Assembly (NCBI GenBank): GCA_904420075.1
Contig: CAJFTX010000080.1
Coordinates: 1-34,876 of the forward strand
DNA from: an uncultured Clostridia bacterium
GTDB taxonomy: Bacteria; Bacillota; Clostridia; Oscillospirales; Feifaniaceae
Direction of reading: 5' to 3'
DNA: 34,876 bases
The notes below the pieces were generated by a model that was not told the DNA's origin, searched no databases, and was given only the letters and a program-made list of their open reading frames with translations. The translations under genes were made by a program, and so were the position numbers. Shown one piece after another: positions 8,828 to 16,370 of this stretch (its first letter is position 1; every line of letters starts with the position of its first letter).

Positions 8828-9026
8828 CCTTATAAAATACTGATAAATCGGAGATTTTGAACGGTTCAGCGCATCGTCCAACACAAAAACGCGGGGCTCT
8901 TCTCCGGGTGCTCTCGCCGCTCATACCTTCGGCTTTCCCGGCCTGGTCTCATGCGGGCAAAATTCAAATATTTTGCCGCCACTTCTCATAGATATAGAGA
9001 GGACAGACGGCAAAATCTCAATACAT
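8828..9026. other. Non-coding stretch between the smc/amidase promoters and the amidase gene
   Basis: About 200 nt without a convincing reading frame on either strand. The middle part (about 8890-8957) is GC-rich and can fold. For example, CCGC near 8917 can pair with GCGG near 8953, enclosing ACC/GGT and GGC/GCC pairs. A second possible hairpin has arms at 8953-8963 and 8970-8979 (GCGG(G)CAAAAT / ATTTTGCCGC). I do not recognise a known riboswitch or small RNA. It could be the 5' leader of the amidase mRNA or simply spacer. Confidence 0.3.
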
Positions 9027-9039
9027 AAGGAGTGTTTCT

Positions 9040-9696
9040 GTGGCATCCCCGAACAAAAGAAAAAAGCGCCGCTCCCGTCGCGGTCTTCTGCTACTGGCCC
9101 TCGCGGGGATCATCGCACTGACCGTGCTGCTCGCCTGTTTTGCGCGGATCGGTCTCTCCCCCGGCTATACGGCGCTGCGCACCCCGACCAATGAAATTTA
9201 CGGCGTGCCGCTCTATGAGCAGCTCATCCCCGAGGGGGACAAAGGACGTCCCGGACAGAAGCGCCGGATACGCTATATTGTGATTCACGAGACGGGCAAC
9301 TTCTCCCCCAGCGCCACCGCCCGCTCCCATGCGAATTTTCTCGCCTCCGGCGGCGACGGGCAGAGCACCTCCTGGCACTACACGGTGGACGAAAACGAGA
9401 TCTATCAGCAGCTCCCCGACAATGAAATCGCCTTCCACGCGGGCGACGGCCGTAAAGCGGGCGGCGGCAACGAGGGCGGCATCGGCATTGAGATCTGCGT
9501 CAACGACGGCGCGGACTACGAGCGGGCGCTCGACAACGCCGCAAAGCTCGCAGGTTACCTCTGCAAGTGCTACGGGCTCGGCGTGGACGACATCAAACAG
9601 CACGCCGACTTCATGGACAAAAATTGCCCTCAGCGACTGCGCGACAGCGGGCGCTGGGAGGAGTTCAAATCCCGCGCGGCGGGCTATATGAAATAG
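9040..9696 (+). CDS. Membrane-anchored N-acetylmuramoyl-L-alanine amidase (Amidase_2/PGRP fold)
   Basis: 218-residue zinc amidase that cuts the bond between N-acetylmuramic acid and L-alanine in peptidoglycan. The N-terminus is very basic (KRKKRRSRR), then a hydrophobic segment at 15-32 ending LLAC; this is either a simple membrane anchor or a lipoprotein signal with C33 as the lipid site. The catalytic domain spans about 70-215. Zinc ligands are H83 (VIHETG), H188 (KQHADF) and C196 (KNCPQRL), with Y114 (HYTVDE) and H133 (FHAGDG) near the active site. GTG start at 9040, with AAGGAG 7 nt upstream. It is the only plus-strand protein gene in the window, placed between smc and a metal ATPase operon, and is followed by a hairpin. 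Likely role: wall remodelling or recycling. Confidence 0.88.
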   Translation: MASPNKRKKRRSRRGLLLLALAGIIALTVLLACFARIGLSPGYTALRTPTNEIYGVPLYEQLIPEGDKGRPGQKRRIRYIVIHETGNFSPSATARSHANFLASGGDGQSTSWHYTVDENEIYQQLPDNEIAFHAGDGRKAGGGNEGGIGIEICVNDGADYERALDNAAKLAGYLCKCYGLGVDDIKQHADFMDKNCPQRLRDSGRWEEFKSRAAGYMK

Positions 9697-9698
9697 AA

Positions 9699-9740
9699 GA
9701 GACGGCACAGATCCGAGGGCTGTGTCGTCTCTCCTATTTA
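9699..9740 (+). terminator. Probable terminator of the amidase gene
   Basis: Inverted repeat GAGACGGCACAG / CTGTGTCGTCTC (9699-9710 and 9720-9731, one G-U pair) starts 3 nt after the amidase stop codon. The T-rich tail (TCCTATTTA) is weak, so termination may be partial. Confidence 0.5.
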
Positions 9741-9821
9741 AACCGCACATCAGAACGTCGAACACCGCCCATCTCTACCGTCCTCCATCCGTTTTGCCGT
9801 CCGTGTTGGAAGATTTCTCTG

Positions 9822-9865
9822 TAAAAATAGTTGAGAGCCGTCCGCGCAAGATGCGGACAGCCCTC
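9822..9865 (-). terminator. Intrinsic terminator of the P-type ATPase operon
   Basis: On the minus strand, 7 nt after the ATPase stop codon, a 13-bp stem (GAGGGCTGTCCGC against GCGGACGGCTCTC, two G-U pairs) is followed by AACTATTTTTAC. The stem arms are 9853-9865 and 9833-9845. Together with the amidase hairpin it closes the convergent gap. Confidence 0.7.
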
Positions 9866-9871
9866 TTCCTC

Positions 9872-11944
9872 TCAGCTCAGATAGAGCCGCATGCTGCCAA
9901 GCCCCACCCCCATGGTGGAAAGATTGTGCAGCAGCGCAGCCGTGGTCGGCGGGAGTATCCCCGCCAGTCCGAGCAGCAGAAGCGCCGTATTAAATTGCAG
10001 AATAAACCGGTAGTTTCTTCCGATGCGGTCGAGCATCGCCCGGCTCAACCGCCGTAGGGTAACAAGTTCCCTCAGATCAGCCGAGAGCAGAGTGATATCC
10101 GCCACCTCCCGCGCCAGATCGGAGGCGTCCTTCAAAGAGACCGAGACGTCCGCCGCAGCGAGCGCGGGCGAATCGTTGATTCCGTCGCCCACCATGATAA
10201 CCCGGCGCCCCTCCGCCTTGAGCGACTCGATTACGCGCGCCTTTTCCTCCGGCAGAACCTGAGCGCGGTATTCTGTGATGCCGATCTGTCCGCAGGCCGC
10301 AGCGGCCGCGTTCTCGTGGTCGCCTGTCAGCAGGAGTACCCGCTCAATTCCGAGTCCCCGGAGCGCAGACACCGTCTCCGCCGCCTCCGGCCGCGGCGGG
10401 TCGCTGATACACAGAGCGCCCGCAAGCCGGCCTCCGATCGCGAGATAGAGGGCGGACGCCCCCGCCGTCTCCCGCTCCAGCCGGGCGCGCTGCTCCGGCC
10501 GGAGTTCCGTCTTTTCATCCTCAAATATGAAGTGATAGCTACCGATCAGTGCGCGCGCTCCGTGCAGCAAAGTGGAGACGCCGTGCGCCACCACATATTC
10601 GACCTCGGCGTGCTCCTCCCTGTGAGAGAGTCCGCGTTCGCTTGCACAGTTCACCACTGCGCGCGCCATACTGTGCGGGAAGTGCTCCTCAATGCAGGCG
10701 GAGATACGCAGCACCTCCTCTTCGCTGTACCCGTCAAACGCAAGCACTCGGGTCACCTTCGGACAGGCGGCCGTCAACGTCCCCGTCTTGTCAAAAACGA
10801 TCGTATCCGCCTGCGCAAACGCCTCGAGATACTTACCTCCCTTGACGACAATCTTCCGCAGCGACGCCTCCCGCATCGCGGAGATCACCGCAACCGGAGT
10901 GGAGAGTTTGATCGCGCAGGAGTAGTCCACCATCAGCACAGAGAGCGCCTTTATCAGATTTCTGGTAAAAAGCCCCACTGCGAGCGCCCCGAAGAAGCTG
11001 AACGGCACAATAGCGTCGGCGAGCCGTTCGGCGCGGCTCTGTACTCCCGCCTTGAGCGTCTCCGCCCCCTCGATCAGTTCCACGATCTGACTGATGCGAC
11101 TGTCCGAACTGAGAGCGGTCACCTCCACCACAAGGGAACCCTCCTCCACAGTGGTACCCGCGTAGACCGCACAGCCCGGCCGCTTCTCCGCGCCCAGAGG
11201 CTCTCCGGTGAGCGCCGCCTCGTTCACCACAGCCTCCCCCTCGCGCACCAGCCCGTCCACCGGGATGAGCGTCCCCGCGCGCACACGGATGCGCTGGGAG
11301 CACTGTAGCTCCGAGAGGGGTGCAGGCCGCTCCGCGCCGCTCTCCTCCACCAGCCAGACCTGGTTCACATGGATTGCGAGACTCCGTGCCAGCTCATTTT
11401 TCGTGCGCGCGCGGGTATATTCCTCCAGCAATTCCGACAGCGAGAGCAGAAACATGATCGACCCCGCCGTCCCGGAGGAGCCCTGGAGCATCGCCGCCCC
11501 AATCGACGCGGCGTCCAGCACCTCCACCCCCAATCTACCTGAGAGCAAACTCGAAATCCCGGTCCGCCAGTAGCCGCACGCGCGGCAGAAGGTGCGCACA
11601 AGGCGCACCGGAGCCGGGGCCAGCAGCCGGAAGAGCGCGCGGCGTATCAGAAGCCGCAGCAGCTTGCCGCGAAATTCCACATCCAGCGGTTTTTTCTCCG
11701 GGACAGGCACCGCCGGAAGTTCCTCCCTCCGCAGCGCCGAGATCACCTCAAGCAGCCGTTCCCGCGCCCCGGGCCGGTAACATACGAGGATACTCCCATT
11801 TGACGCGTGGGTGACAGCTTCCTCCACGCCATCCTGTGAAAAGAGCAGGGAGGCGATCGCCTCTCCCTGCTCCTTGGAAAACGCGTACTGTCCACACCGG
11901 ACCCGCAGCCGTCCCGGCGTGTCATAGACAATCTGATAGCGCAT
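9872..11944 (-). CDS. Heavy-metal P1B-type ATPase, CtpC-like with SCA in place of CPC
   Basis: 690-residue ATP-driven metal exporter of the inner membrane. Residues 1-60 look like a metal-binding-domain fold without CxxC (HMA_2-like). The A domain has TGE (246-248). The catalytic DKTGT has phosphoryl Asp385, TGD is at 540-542 and GDGIND at 586-591. The metal-site motif in the transmembrane helix, usually CPC, reads YSCAIKLSTP (341-350). The P1B 'HP' motif reads HFPHS (421-425), so Ser follows the His. The C-terminus HNLSTMGVGLGSMR is typical of the branch with mycobacterial CtpC, which is linked to manganese/iron; that comparison is from memory and the substrate is inferred. The gene starts 12 nt after a small membrane-protein gene and shares its promoter. 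A terminator follows. Confidence 0.9.
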   Translation of the reverse strand: MRYQIVYDTPGRLRVRCGQYAFSKEQGEAIASLLFSQDGVEEAVTHASNGSILVCYRPGARERLLEVISALRREELPAVPVPEKKPLDVEFRGKLLRLLIRRALFRLLAPAPVRLVRTFCRACGYWRTGISSLLSGRLGVEVLDAASIGAAMLQGSSGTAGSIMFLLSLSELLEEYTRARTKNELARSLAIHVNQVWLVEESGAERPAPLSELQCSQRIRVRAGTLIPVDGLVREGEAVVNEAALTGEPLGAEKRPGCAVYAGTTVEEGSLVVEVTALSSDSRISQIVELIEGAETLKAGVQSRAERLADAIVPFSFFGALAVGLFTRNLIKALSVLMVDYSCAIKLSTPVAVISAMREASLRKIVVKGGKYLEAFAQADTIVFDKTGTLTAACPKVTRVLAFDGYSEEEVLRISACIEEHFPHSMARAVVNCASERGLSHREEHAEVEYVVAHGVSTLLHGARALIGSYHFIFEDEKTELRPEQRARLERETAGASALYLAIGGRLAGALCISDPPRPEAAETVSALRGLGIERVLLLTGDHENAAAAACGQIGITEYRAQVLPEEKARVIESLKAEGRRVIMVGDGINDSPALAAADVSVSLKDASDLAREVADITLLSADLRELVTLRRLSRAMLDRIGRNYRFILQFNTALLLLGLAGILPPTTAALLHNLSTMGVGLGSMRLYLS

Positions 11945-11956
11945 CTTCGTCCCCTC

Positions 11957-12196
11957 TTACTCCGCGTCCTTCTCCGCCTGGAGCTTTGCGTCGTAGCAGA
12001 GGTCCTGCGCGTCCTCCCGCATGCTCTGGAAGGTGGCCTGCGCGTCCTTCTGCAGCTGCATTCCCTTCGCAAGACCGTTCACACAGAGCTTCCTCGCCCG
12101 GTCGCTCTTGAGGGCCTTCACGCCGAGTGTGGCCGCCGCCATTCCGCCGAGAAAAAACAGAAACTTTTCATTTTTCAGGCAGTCAAAACAGTTCAT
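11957..12196 (-). CDS. Small single-span membrane protein partnered with the metal ATPase (DUF6110/DUF1490-like)
   Basis: 79 residues. It begins with a CxxC pair (C3, C6), then a glycine/alanine-rich hydrophobic segment (about 12-29), then a charged amphipathic helix with A/K/Q/E periodicity. Further cysteines are C38 and C67. It is encoded directly before the P1B ATPase (12 nt) under the same promoter. The layout and the residue pattern after the membrane span recall DUF1490 (PacL) proteins, which sit before CtpC, CtpG and CtpV in mycobacteria and act as membrane metal chaperones/scaffolds. Unlike PacL, it has no Asp/His-rich tail. The DUF6110 name is recalled from ATPase neighbourhoods in Firmicutes. 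AAAGGA lies 9 nt before the ATG. Function inferred from context. Confidence 0.7.
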   Translation of the reverse strand: MNCFDCLKNEKFLFFLGGMAAATLGVKALKSDRARKLCVNGLAKGMQLQKDAQATFQSMREDAQDLCYDAKLQAEKDAE

Positions 12197-12223
12197 CTTT
12201 CAACATCCTTTCTTTTCCCCTGC

Positions 12224-12285
12224 CCGGCGTTAGCTAACGCTAACACCGGACGATAAAACAAGCGGGTTAGCACCCGCTATCTAAC
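12224..12285. promoter_or_regulatory. Palindrome-rich candidate operator of the metal ATPase operon
   Basis: Just downstream of the promoter lie repeated TTAG/CTAA half-sites. The inverted repeat CCGGCGTTAGC-TAAC-GCTAACACCGG (12224-12249) contains GTTAGC/GCTAAC, and GCGGGT-TAGC-ACCCGC is at 12262-12277. GTTAG (12266-12270) and CTAAC (12281-12285) flank the latter. The half-sites resemble DtxR/IdeR-family metal-repressor boxes (core GTTAGsCTAAC), but the spacing differs. As RNA they would form two hairpins, so a leader-based mechanism is also possible. Confidence 0.5.
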
Positions 12286-12291
12286 AGTTTT

Positions 12292-12320
12292 ACTTTACTC
12301 TTTCCCGCGCCATTTGTCAA
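12292..12320 (-). promoter_or_regulatory. Promoter of the small membrane protein-P1B ATPase operon
   Basis: Minus-strand TTGACA (12315-12320), 17-nt spacer, TAAAGT (12292-12297). The predicted start near 12285 places the TTAG/CTAA palindromes within the first 60 transcribed bases, where a bound repressor would block transcription. It lies directly after the terminator of the preceding operon. Confidence 0.65.
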
Positions 12321-12333
12321 TACAAAACGCTAC

Positions 12334-12362
12334 AAAAAAGGGGCCCCGCCGGGTCCCTTTTT
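12334..12362 (-). terminator. Terminator of the TrmH-to-radical-SAM operon
   Basis: Minus strand, starting at the radical SAM stop codon: AAAAGGGACCC, short loop, GGGGCCCC, then TTTTTT (12334-12339). There is one mismatch in the stem. It separates the rnc operon from the ATPase promoter, whose -35 box lies 14 nt downstream. Confidence 0.8.
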
Positions 12363-13380
12363 AGCTTTCAATCTCCGCCTTAAAACATCCCCTGTCGAGC
12401 GAGTCGTCCGCCGCGATCTCCACACGGCGGCAGCCGAGCCTGCGCCGCAGCTCCTCCACATTCCCCCTCCGGCATCCGACCGCCGTAGAGAGAAAATCCG
12501 GCGCCACCCGCAGCCGCAGCACGGCGGCGCCCCGGGGGACAGCACGCTCCACCTCGTCCAGAAAGAGCGCTCCCTCCACAAGCTCGCGGAAGGCGGGGTG
12601 ATACGGCCCCGCGACGAGCGCATCCCCTTCAAAATCGCTCGACGCGTGCAGGCCGAGCTTGATCACCGGAATATTCCGTCCCCGGAAAAGGGAGAGCAGC
12701 TCTCCGCAGAGCGAGACCGCCTCCGGCAGCGTCTGCGGCCGATACTCCCCCGCAGCATACATCCGTGCAAGCGCGGTCCCCCGCAGCACGAGACAGGGGT
12801 AGAGTCGCACCGCGTCCGGCCGAAGCTCCGCCGCATACCCGGCACTCGCTCTCGCCCCCGCGGCGCTGTCACCGGGGAGGCCGGTCATCAGCTGGAGCAC
12901 AAGCTCGCAGCCCGCCCTCTTTACAAGCTCCGCCGCGCGCACCGTGTCCTCCGCCGTGTGCCCGCGGCGGCTCTCTCGGAGCACCCGGGAATCAAAGCTC
13001 TGCGCTCCGAGCTCCACCGCCGTCACCCCGTGCGCGAGCAGCAGCTCCATCTTTTCCTTGTCCAGCGCATCCGGCCGGGTGGAGAGGCGGATGCCCTTCA
13101 GCCCAAAGCGCCGGACCAGCCGCGCCCCCTCCCGCAGGTAGAAGAGCATCTCCTCCTCCGGCAGCGCCGTGAAGCTCCCGCCGAAAAAGGCGAGCTCGCT
13201 CTCCTCCCGCAGCAGACGCGGACTCGCCGCGGCGCGCTCCGCCGCGCGCTCCATCTCCCGTGCGTCTGGCGGGCACTGTGCGCCGGAAATCTGCCGCTGA
13301 TCGCAGAACACGCAGGCCTGCGGACAGCCTGCGTGCGGTATAAAGAGCGCGATATTCCCCTTTTTCTTCCGCGGCGCCAT
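12361..13380 (-). CDS. Elp3-like radical SAM protein of the rnc-smc locus
   Basis: 339 residues. The radical SAM cluster motif is CPQACVFC (C19, C23, C26) and the SAM-binding GGSF motif is at 67-70 (AFFGGSFTAL). The following segments (GIRLSTRPDALD, VELGAQSFD, LMTGLPGDS, LYPCLVLRGTALARMY) match the COG1243/Elp3 radical SAM core. The C-terminal acetyltransferase (HAT) domain of true Elp3 is missing, so the exact reaction, probably an RNA modification, is unknown. The gene with this architecture commonly lies between rnc and smc in Clostridia, and here it is directly after rnc with a 1-nt overlap (TGATG). The frame is open upstream of 13380 but that part is the shadow of rnc. A terminator follows immediately. 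Confidence 0.88.
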   Translation of the reverse strand: MAPRKKKGNIALFIPHAGCPQACVFCDQRQISGAQCPPDAREMERAAERAAASPRLLREESELAFFGGSFTALPEEEMLFYLREGARLVRRFGLKGIRLSTRPDALDKEKMELLLAHGVTAVELGAQSFDSRVLRESRRGHTAEDTVRAAELVKRAGCELVLQLMTGLPGDSAAGARASAGYAAELRPDAVRLYPCLVLRGTALARMYAAGEYRPQTLPEAVSLCGELLSLFRGRNIPVIKLGLHASSDFEGDALVAGPYHPAFRELVEGALFLDEVERAVPRGAAVLRLRVAPDFLSTAVGCRRGNVEELRRRLGCRRVEIAADDSLDRGCFKAEIES

Positions 13381-14057
13381 CACTCGCCCATCAGCCGGAG
13401 CGCCGCCTTCGCCGCCATCTGCTCGGCCTCCTTCTTGCTGCGGCCGTGTCCCTCGCCGATCACATTGCTGTTTAGGAGCACCTCCACCGAGAACTGCTTT
13501 GCGTGGTCGGGCCCCTCCTCGCCGCAGAGGCGGTAGCTGAGCGTCTCCTCGTGGTTCTTCTGGACGATCTCCTGGAGGGCAGTCTTGTAGTCCTTGAAGA
13601 GTTTCCCCTCGCAGGCCGCCTTGATCTGCGGCACCAGAAAGCGCAGCGCAAAGGTCCGCGCACACTCCATCCCGCCGTCGAGATAGATCGCCGCGAGCAG
13701 CGCCTCAAACGCGTCCGCGAGGATCGAATCGCGATCTCTCCCGTTTGTGTGCTCCTCCCCGCGGCCGAGCAGCAGCTCCTCCCCGAGCCCGATCGTCCGC
13801 GAGAACTCGCAGAGTGACCGCTCGCAGACCACCGAGGCGCGGATCTTCGTAAGCTTCCCCTCCGGCAGTTTCCGGTACTCCTTATAGAGATACTCGCTCG
13901 TCACAAGCGAGAGCACTGAGTCCCCGAGAAACTCCAGCCGTTCGTTTGACTGGTAGCCCGCGAGCTTCTCCTCGTTGATATAGGAGGAGTGGGAGAGGGC
14001 AATTTTCAGATATTTCCGATTTTGAAAGGTGTAGCCGATTCGCTCTTCGAGACTCAT
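13380..14057 (-). CDS. rnc: Ribonuclease III
   Basis: 225-residue double-stranded-RNA endonuclease that matures rRNA precursors and processes structured mRNAs. The catalytic domain carries the signature ERLEFLGDSVL (39-49, with E43 and D46) and the second acidic pair D115/E118 in LADAFEALLAAIYLDGG. A double-stranded RNA-binding domain occupies about 156-224 and ends with the GRSKKEAEQMAAKAAL helix. The ATG overlaps the plsX stop as ATGA, and the stop overlaps the radical SAM start. Normal length. In many Firmicutes acpP lies between plsX and rnc; it is absent here. Confidence 0.97.
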   Translation of the reverse strand: MSLEERIGYTFQNRKYLKIALSHSSYINEEKLAGYQSNERLEFLGDSVLSLVTSEYLYKEYRKLPEGKLTKIRASVVCERSLCEFSRTIGLGEELLLGRGEEHTNGRDRDSILADAFEALLAAIYLDGGMECARTFALRFLVPQIKAACEGKLFKDYKTALQEIVQKNHEETLSYRLCGEEGPDHAKQFSVEVLLNSNVIGEGHGRSKKEAEQMAAKAALRLMGE

Positions 14058-15040
14058 TTTGTAAACCGCTCTCCAATCTCTTCAATCATGCCCGACTGGG
14101 CGAAAAACTTCGCCTGCCGCACCGCACACTCCACCGCGCGCGCGTTCGAGTTGCCGTGCGCCTTGATGACCGGCTTTGAGATGCCGAGAAACGGCGCCCC
14201 GCCCGCCTCGGACGCGTCGAGCGAGGACTTGAACGCCTTGAGTCCGCCCTTCACCGCGAGCGCCGCGAGCTTTGTGAGCGTATTTTTCAAAAAGACCTCC
14301 TTGACCTTGCCCGAGAGGAATTTTCCCATTCCCTCGATGGTCTTTAGGATGATGTTGCCCGTGAATCCGTCGCAGACGACGACGTCCACCGCCCCGAGCG
14401 GAATATTGCTCGGCTCGACGTTGCCGACAAAGCCGTCGCATCCCTCGGTGAGCAGCGGGAGCGCCGCGCGCTGGAGGTCGCCGCCCTTGCACTCCTCGGT
14501 GCCGATATTCGCAAGGCCCACCCGGGGCGACGCGATCCCGCAGACCTTCTTCATATAGAGGCTGCCCATCACGCCGAACTGCAGCAGGTACTCCGGGGTG
14601 CACTCGACGTTCGCGCCGCAGTCGATCAGCATGACGGGGCCGTCCTTGCCCGGCAGCAGCGGCGAGAGCGCCGCGCGCTTCACGCCTTTGATCCGTTTGA
14701 CAAGCAGCGTCGCCCCGGTCAGAAGCGCGCCGGTGCTTCCCGCGGAGATGAAGGCGTCTCCCTCTCCCCCGGCCAAGGCCTTGAGGCCCACCGCCATCGA
14801 GGAGTCCGGCTTCCTGCGCACCGCGGTGGACGGGTCCTCCTCCATGGTGATCACCTCCGAGGCGTGGAGAATTTCCATGCGCGCAAGCGAAATCCCCTGC
14901 TCCTGCGCCAGCCTGCGGATGATCTGCTCGTCGCCCACGAGCAGGATGTCCACATCCTGCGACTGCACCGCCGCGGCGCAGCCTTTTATGATCTCCAGCG
15001 GGGCGTTGTCCCCGCCCATCGCGTCAACAATTACCTTCAT
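14054..15040 (-). CDS. plsX: Phosphate acyltransferase PlsX
   Basis: Converts acyl-ACP to acyl-phosphate, the acyl donor for PlsY in phospholipid synthesis; acts at the inner face of the membrane. 328 residues starting MKVIVDAMGGDNAP, the family hallmark, with SAGSTGALLTGA, IDCGANVECTPEYLLQFG, GLANIGTEECKG, VVCDGFTGNIILKTIEG and the closing HGNSNARA all present. I chose ATG at 15040: AAGGAG lies 9 nt upstream, while an in-frame TTG at 15046 would be too close to it. It overlaps the end of trmFO by 17 nt, so the two are probably coupled. The frequently linked fapR, fabD/fabG and acpP genes are not here. Confidence 0.96.
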   Translation of the reverse strand: MKVIVDAMGGDNAPLEIIKGCAAAVQSQDVDILLVGDEQIIRRLAQEQGISLARMEILHASEVITMEEDPSTAVRRKPDSSMAVGLKALAGGEGDAFISAGSTGALLTGATLLVKRIKGVKRAALSPLLPGKDGPVMLIDCGANVECTPEYLLQFGVMGSLYMKKVCGIASPRVGLANIGTEECKGGDLQRAALPLLTEGCDGFVGNVEPSNIPLGAVDVVVCDGFTGNIILKTIEGMGKFLSGKVKEVFLKNTLTKLAALAVKGGLKAFKSSLDASEAGGAPFLGISKPVIKAHGNSNARAVECAVRQAKFFAQSGMIEEIGERFTK

Positions 15041-16370
15041 TTTCAAACGCTCCTTTCACCGTCTCTACTCCAAGCGCCGCCGCCTCGCGGTCGAGCGCCG
15101 CAAGCGCCGCCTCGCTCGATCTGATCCGCCGCAGCCGACGGCCCCGCGCCCTGATTTTCCCGACGTCCATGATGCCAAAGTTGATGTTCATCGGCTGAAA
15201 TTCCCTCAGTCCCTCGCAGCTCACATACGCCCCGAGCGCACCGATCGCCGTCGCCCGCGAGAAAGCGGCTTTCCCCTCTCCCCGCATCAGCCTGGCGCAG
15301 TTCAGCCCCGCCACGAGGCCGGACGCCGCCGACTCTATGTAGCCCTCGACGCCGGTCATCTGCCCCGCGAAGAAGGTTTTCGGGCTCTTTTTGACCTGAA
15401 ATACCTCGTTTAATACGCCCGGCGAGTGCAGATAGGTATTGCGGTGCATCACGCCGTAGCGGACAAATTCCGCACGCTCAAGCCCCGGGATGAGCGAGAA
15501 CACCCGCCGCTGCTCCGGGAACTTCAGATGGGTCTGGAACCCCACAAGATTGTAGAGACTGCCCGCCGCGTTGTCCGCCCGCAGCTGGACGCAGGCGTAG
15601 GGCTCCTCCCCTGTGTGCGGATCGGTAAGCCCCACCGGCTTCAAGGGACCAAACCGCATCACGTCATAGCCGCGCTTTGCCATCACCTCGATGGGCATAC
15701 ACCCCTCAAACACCCGGTCGTTCTCAAAGCCGTGCAGCTCCGCCGTCTCGGCCGAGATGAGCGCCTCATAGAAGCGGTCGTAGCCCTCCTTATCGAAGGG
15801 GCAGTTGATGTAGTCGTCCCCGCCCTTGCCGTAGCGCGAGGCGAAGAATACCTTCTCTCTGTCGATACTCTCGAGCGTCACAATCGGCGCCGCCGCGTCG
15901 AAGAAATAGAGGCTCCCCTCGCAGAAGTGCGCGGCGATGTGCGCCGAAAGTCTGTCCGTCGTGAGCGGACCGGTCGCGACCACCGTGAAGCAGTCGGGAT
16001 CGATCTCTGTCACCTCCCCGGTTTGGAAGGTGATCTTCGGGTGGGCGAGAATCCGCTCGGTGATGTAGCTCTCAAACCCGCCGCGGTCCACCGCGAGCGC
16101 CCCGCCCGCAGGGGTGCGGTTGCTGTCCGCCGCCTCCATCACAAGCGACGAAAGCCTTCGCAGCTCTTCTTTCAAAAGGCCCGCCGCATTCTCAAGGCCC
16201 GCCGCGCGCAGCGAGTTGGAGCAGCAGAGCTCCCCGAATTTGCCGCTGTGGTGCGCGGGAGTGCGCCCCTCCGGCTTGATGTCGCAGAGCTCGACCTCAA
16301 TGCCCTCATTCGCGAGCCGCCACGCCGCCTCGCAGCCCGCAAGCCCCGCGCCGATTACTCTCGCCCTCAC
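15024..16370 (-). CDS. trmFO: Methylenetetrahydrofolate-tRNA-(uracil-5-)-methyltransferase TrmFO
   Basis: 448-residue FAD enzyme that makes 5-methyluridine at position 54 of tRNAs, using methylenetetrahydrofolate. The FAD-binding motif GAGLAG is at 7-12, followed by EVELCDIKPE and the family stretch HHSGKFGELCCSNSLRA. FFAGQMTGVEGYIESAASGLVAG near the C-terminus is also diagnostic. The start is GTG at 16370, overlapping the topA stop as GTGA; upstream in-frame sequence belongs to the topA shadow. The position after topA is the common Firmicutes arrangement (dprA-topA-trmFO). Length is close to the usual 435-450. Confidence 0.96.
   Translation of the reverse strand: MRARVIGAGLAGCEAAWRLANEGIEVELCDIKPEGRTPAHHSGKFGELCCSNSLRAAGLENAAGLLKEELRRLSSLVMEAADSNRTPAGGALAVDRGGFESYITERILAHPKITFQTGEVTEIDPDCFTVVATGPLTTDRLSAHIAAHFCEGSLYFFDAAAPIVTLESIDREKVFFASRYGKGGDDYINCPFDKEGYDRFYEALISAETAELHGFENDRVFEGCMPIEVMAKRGYDVMRFGPLKPVGLTDPHTGEEPYACVQLRADNAAGSLYNLVGFQTHLKFPEQRRVFSLIPGLERAEFVRYGVMHRNTYLHSPGVLNEVFQVKKSPKTFFAGQMTGVEGYIESAASGLVAGLNCARLMRGEGKAAFSRATAIGALGAYVSCEGLREFQPMNINFGIMDVGKIRARGRRLRRIRSSEAALAALDREAAALGVETVKGAFENEGNC

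Noticed and set aside
12197-12291. Known manganese (yybP-ykoY) or NiCo riboswitch before the metal ATPase operon
   Set aside because: The leader is short and made of TTAG/CTAA palindromes; I see none of the conserved sequences of those riboswitches.
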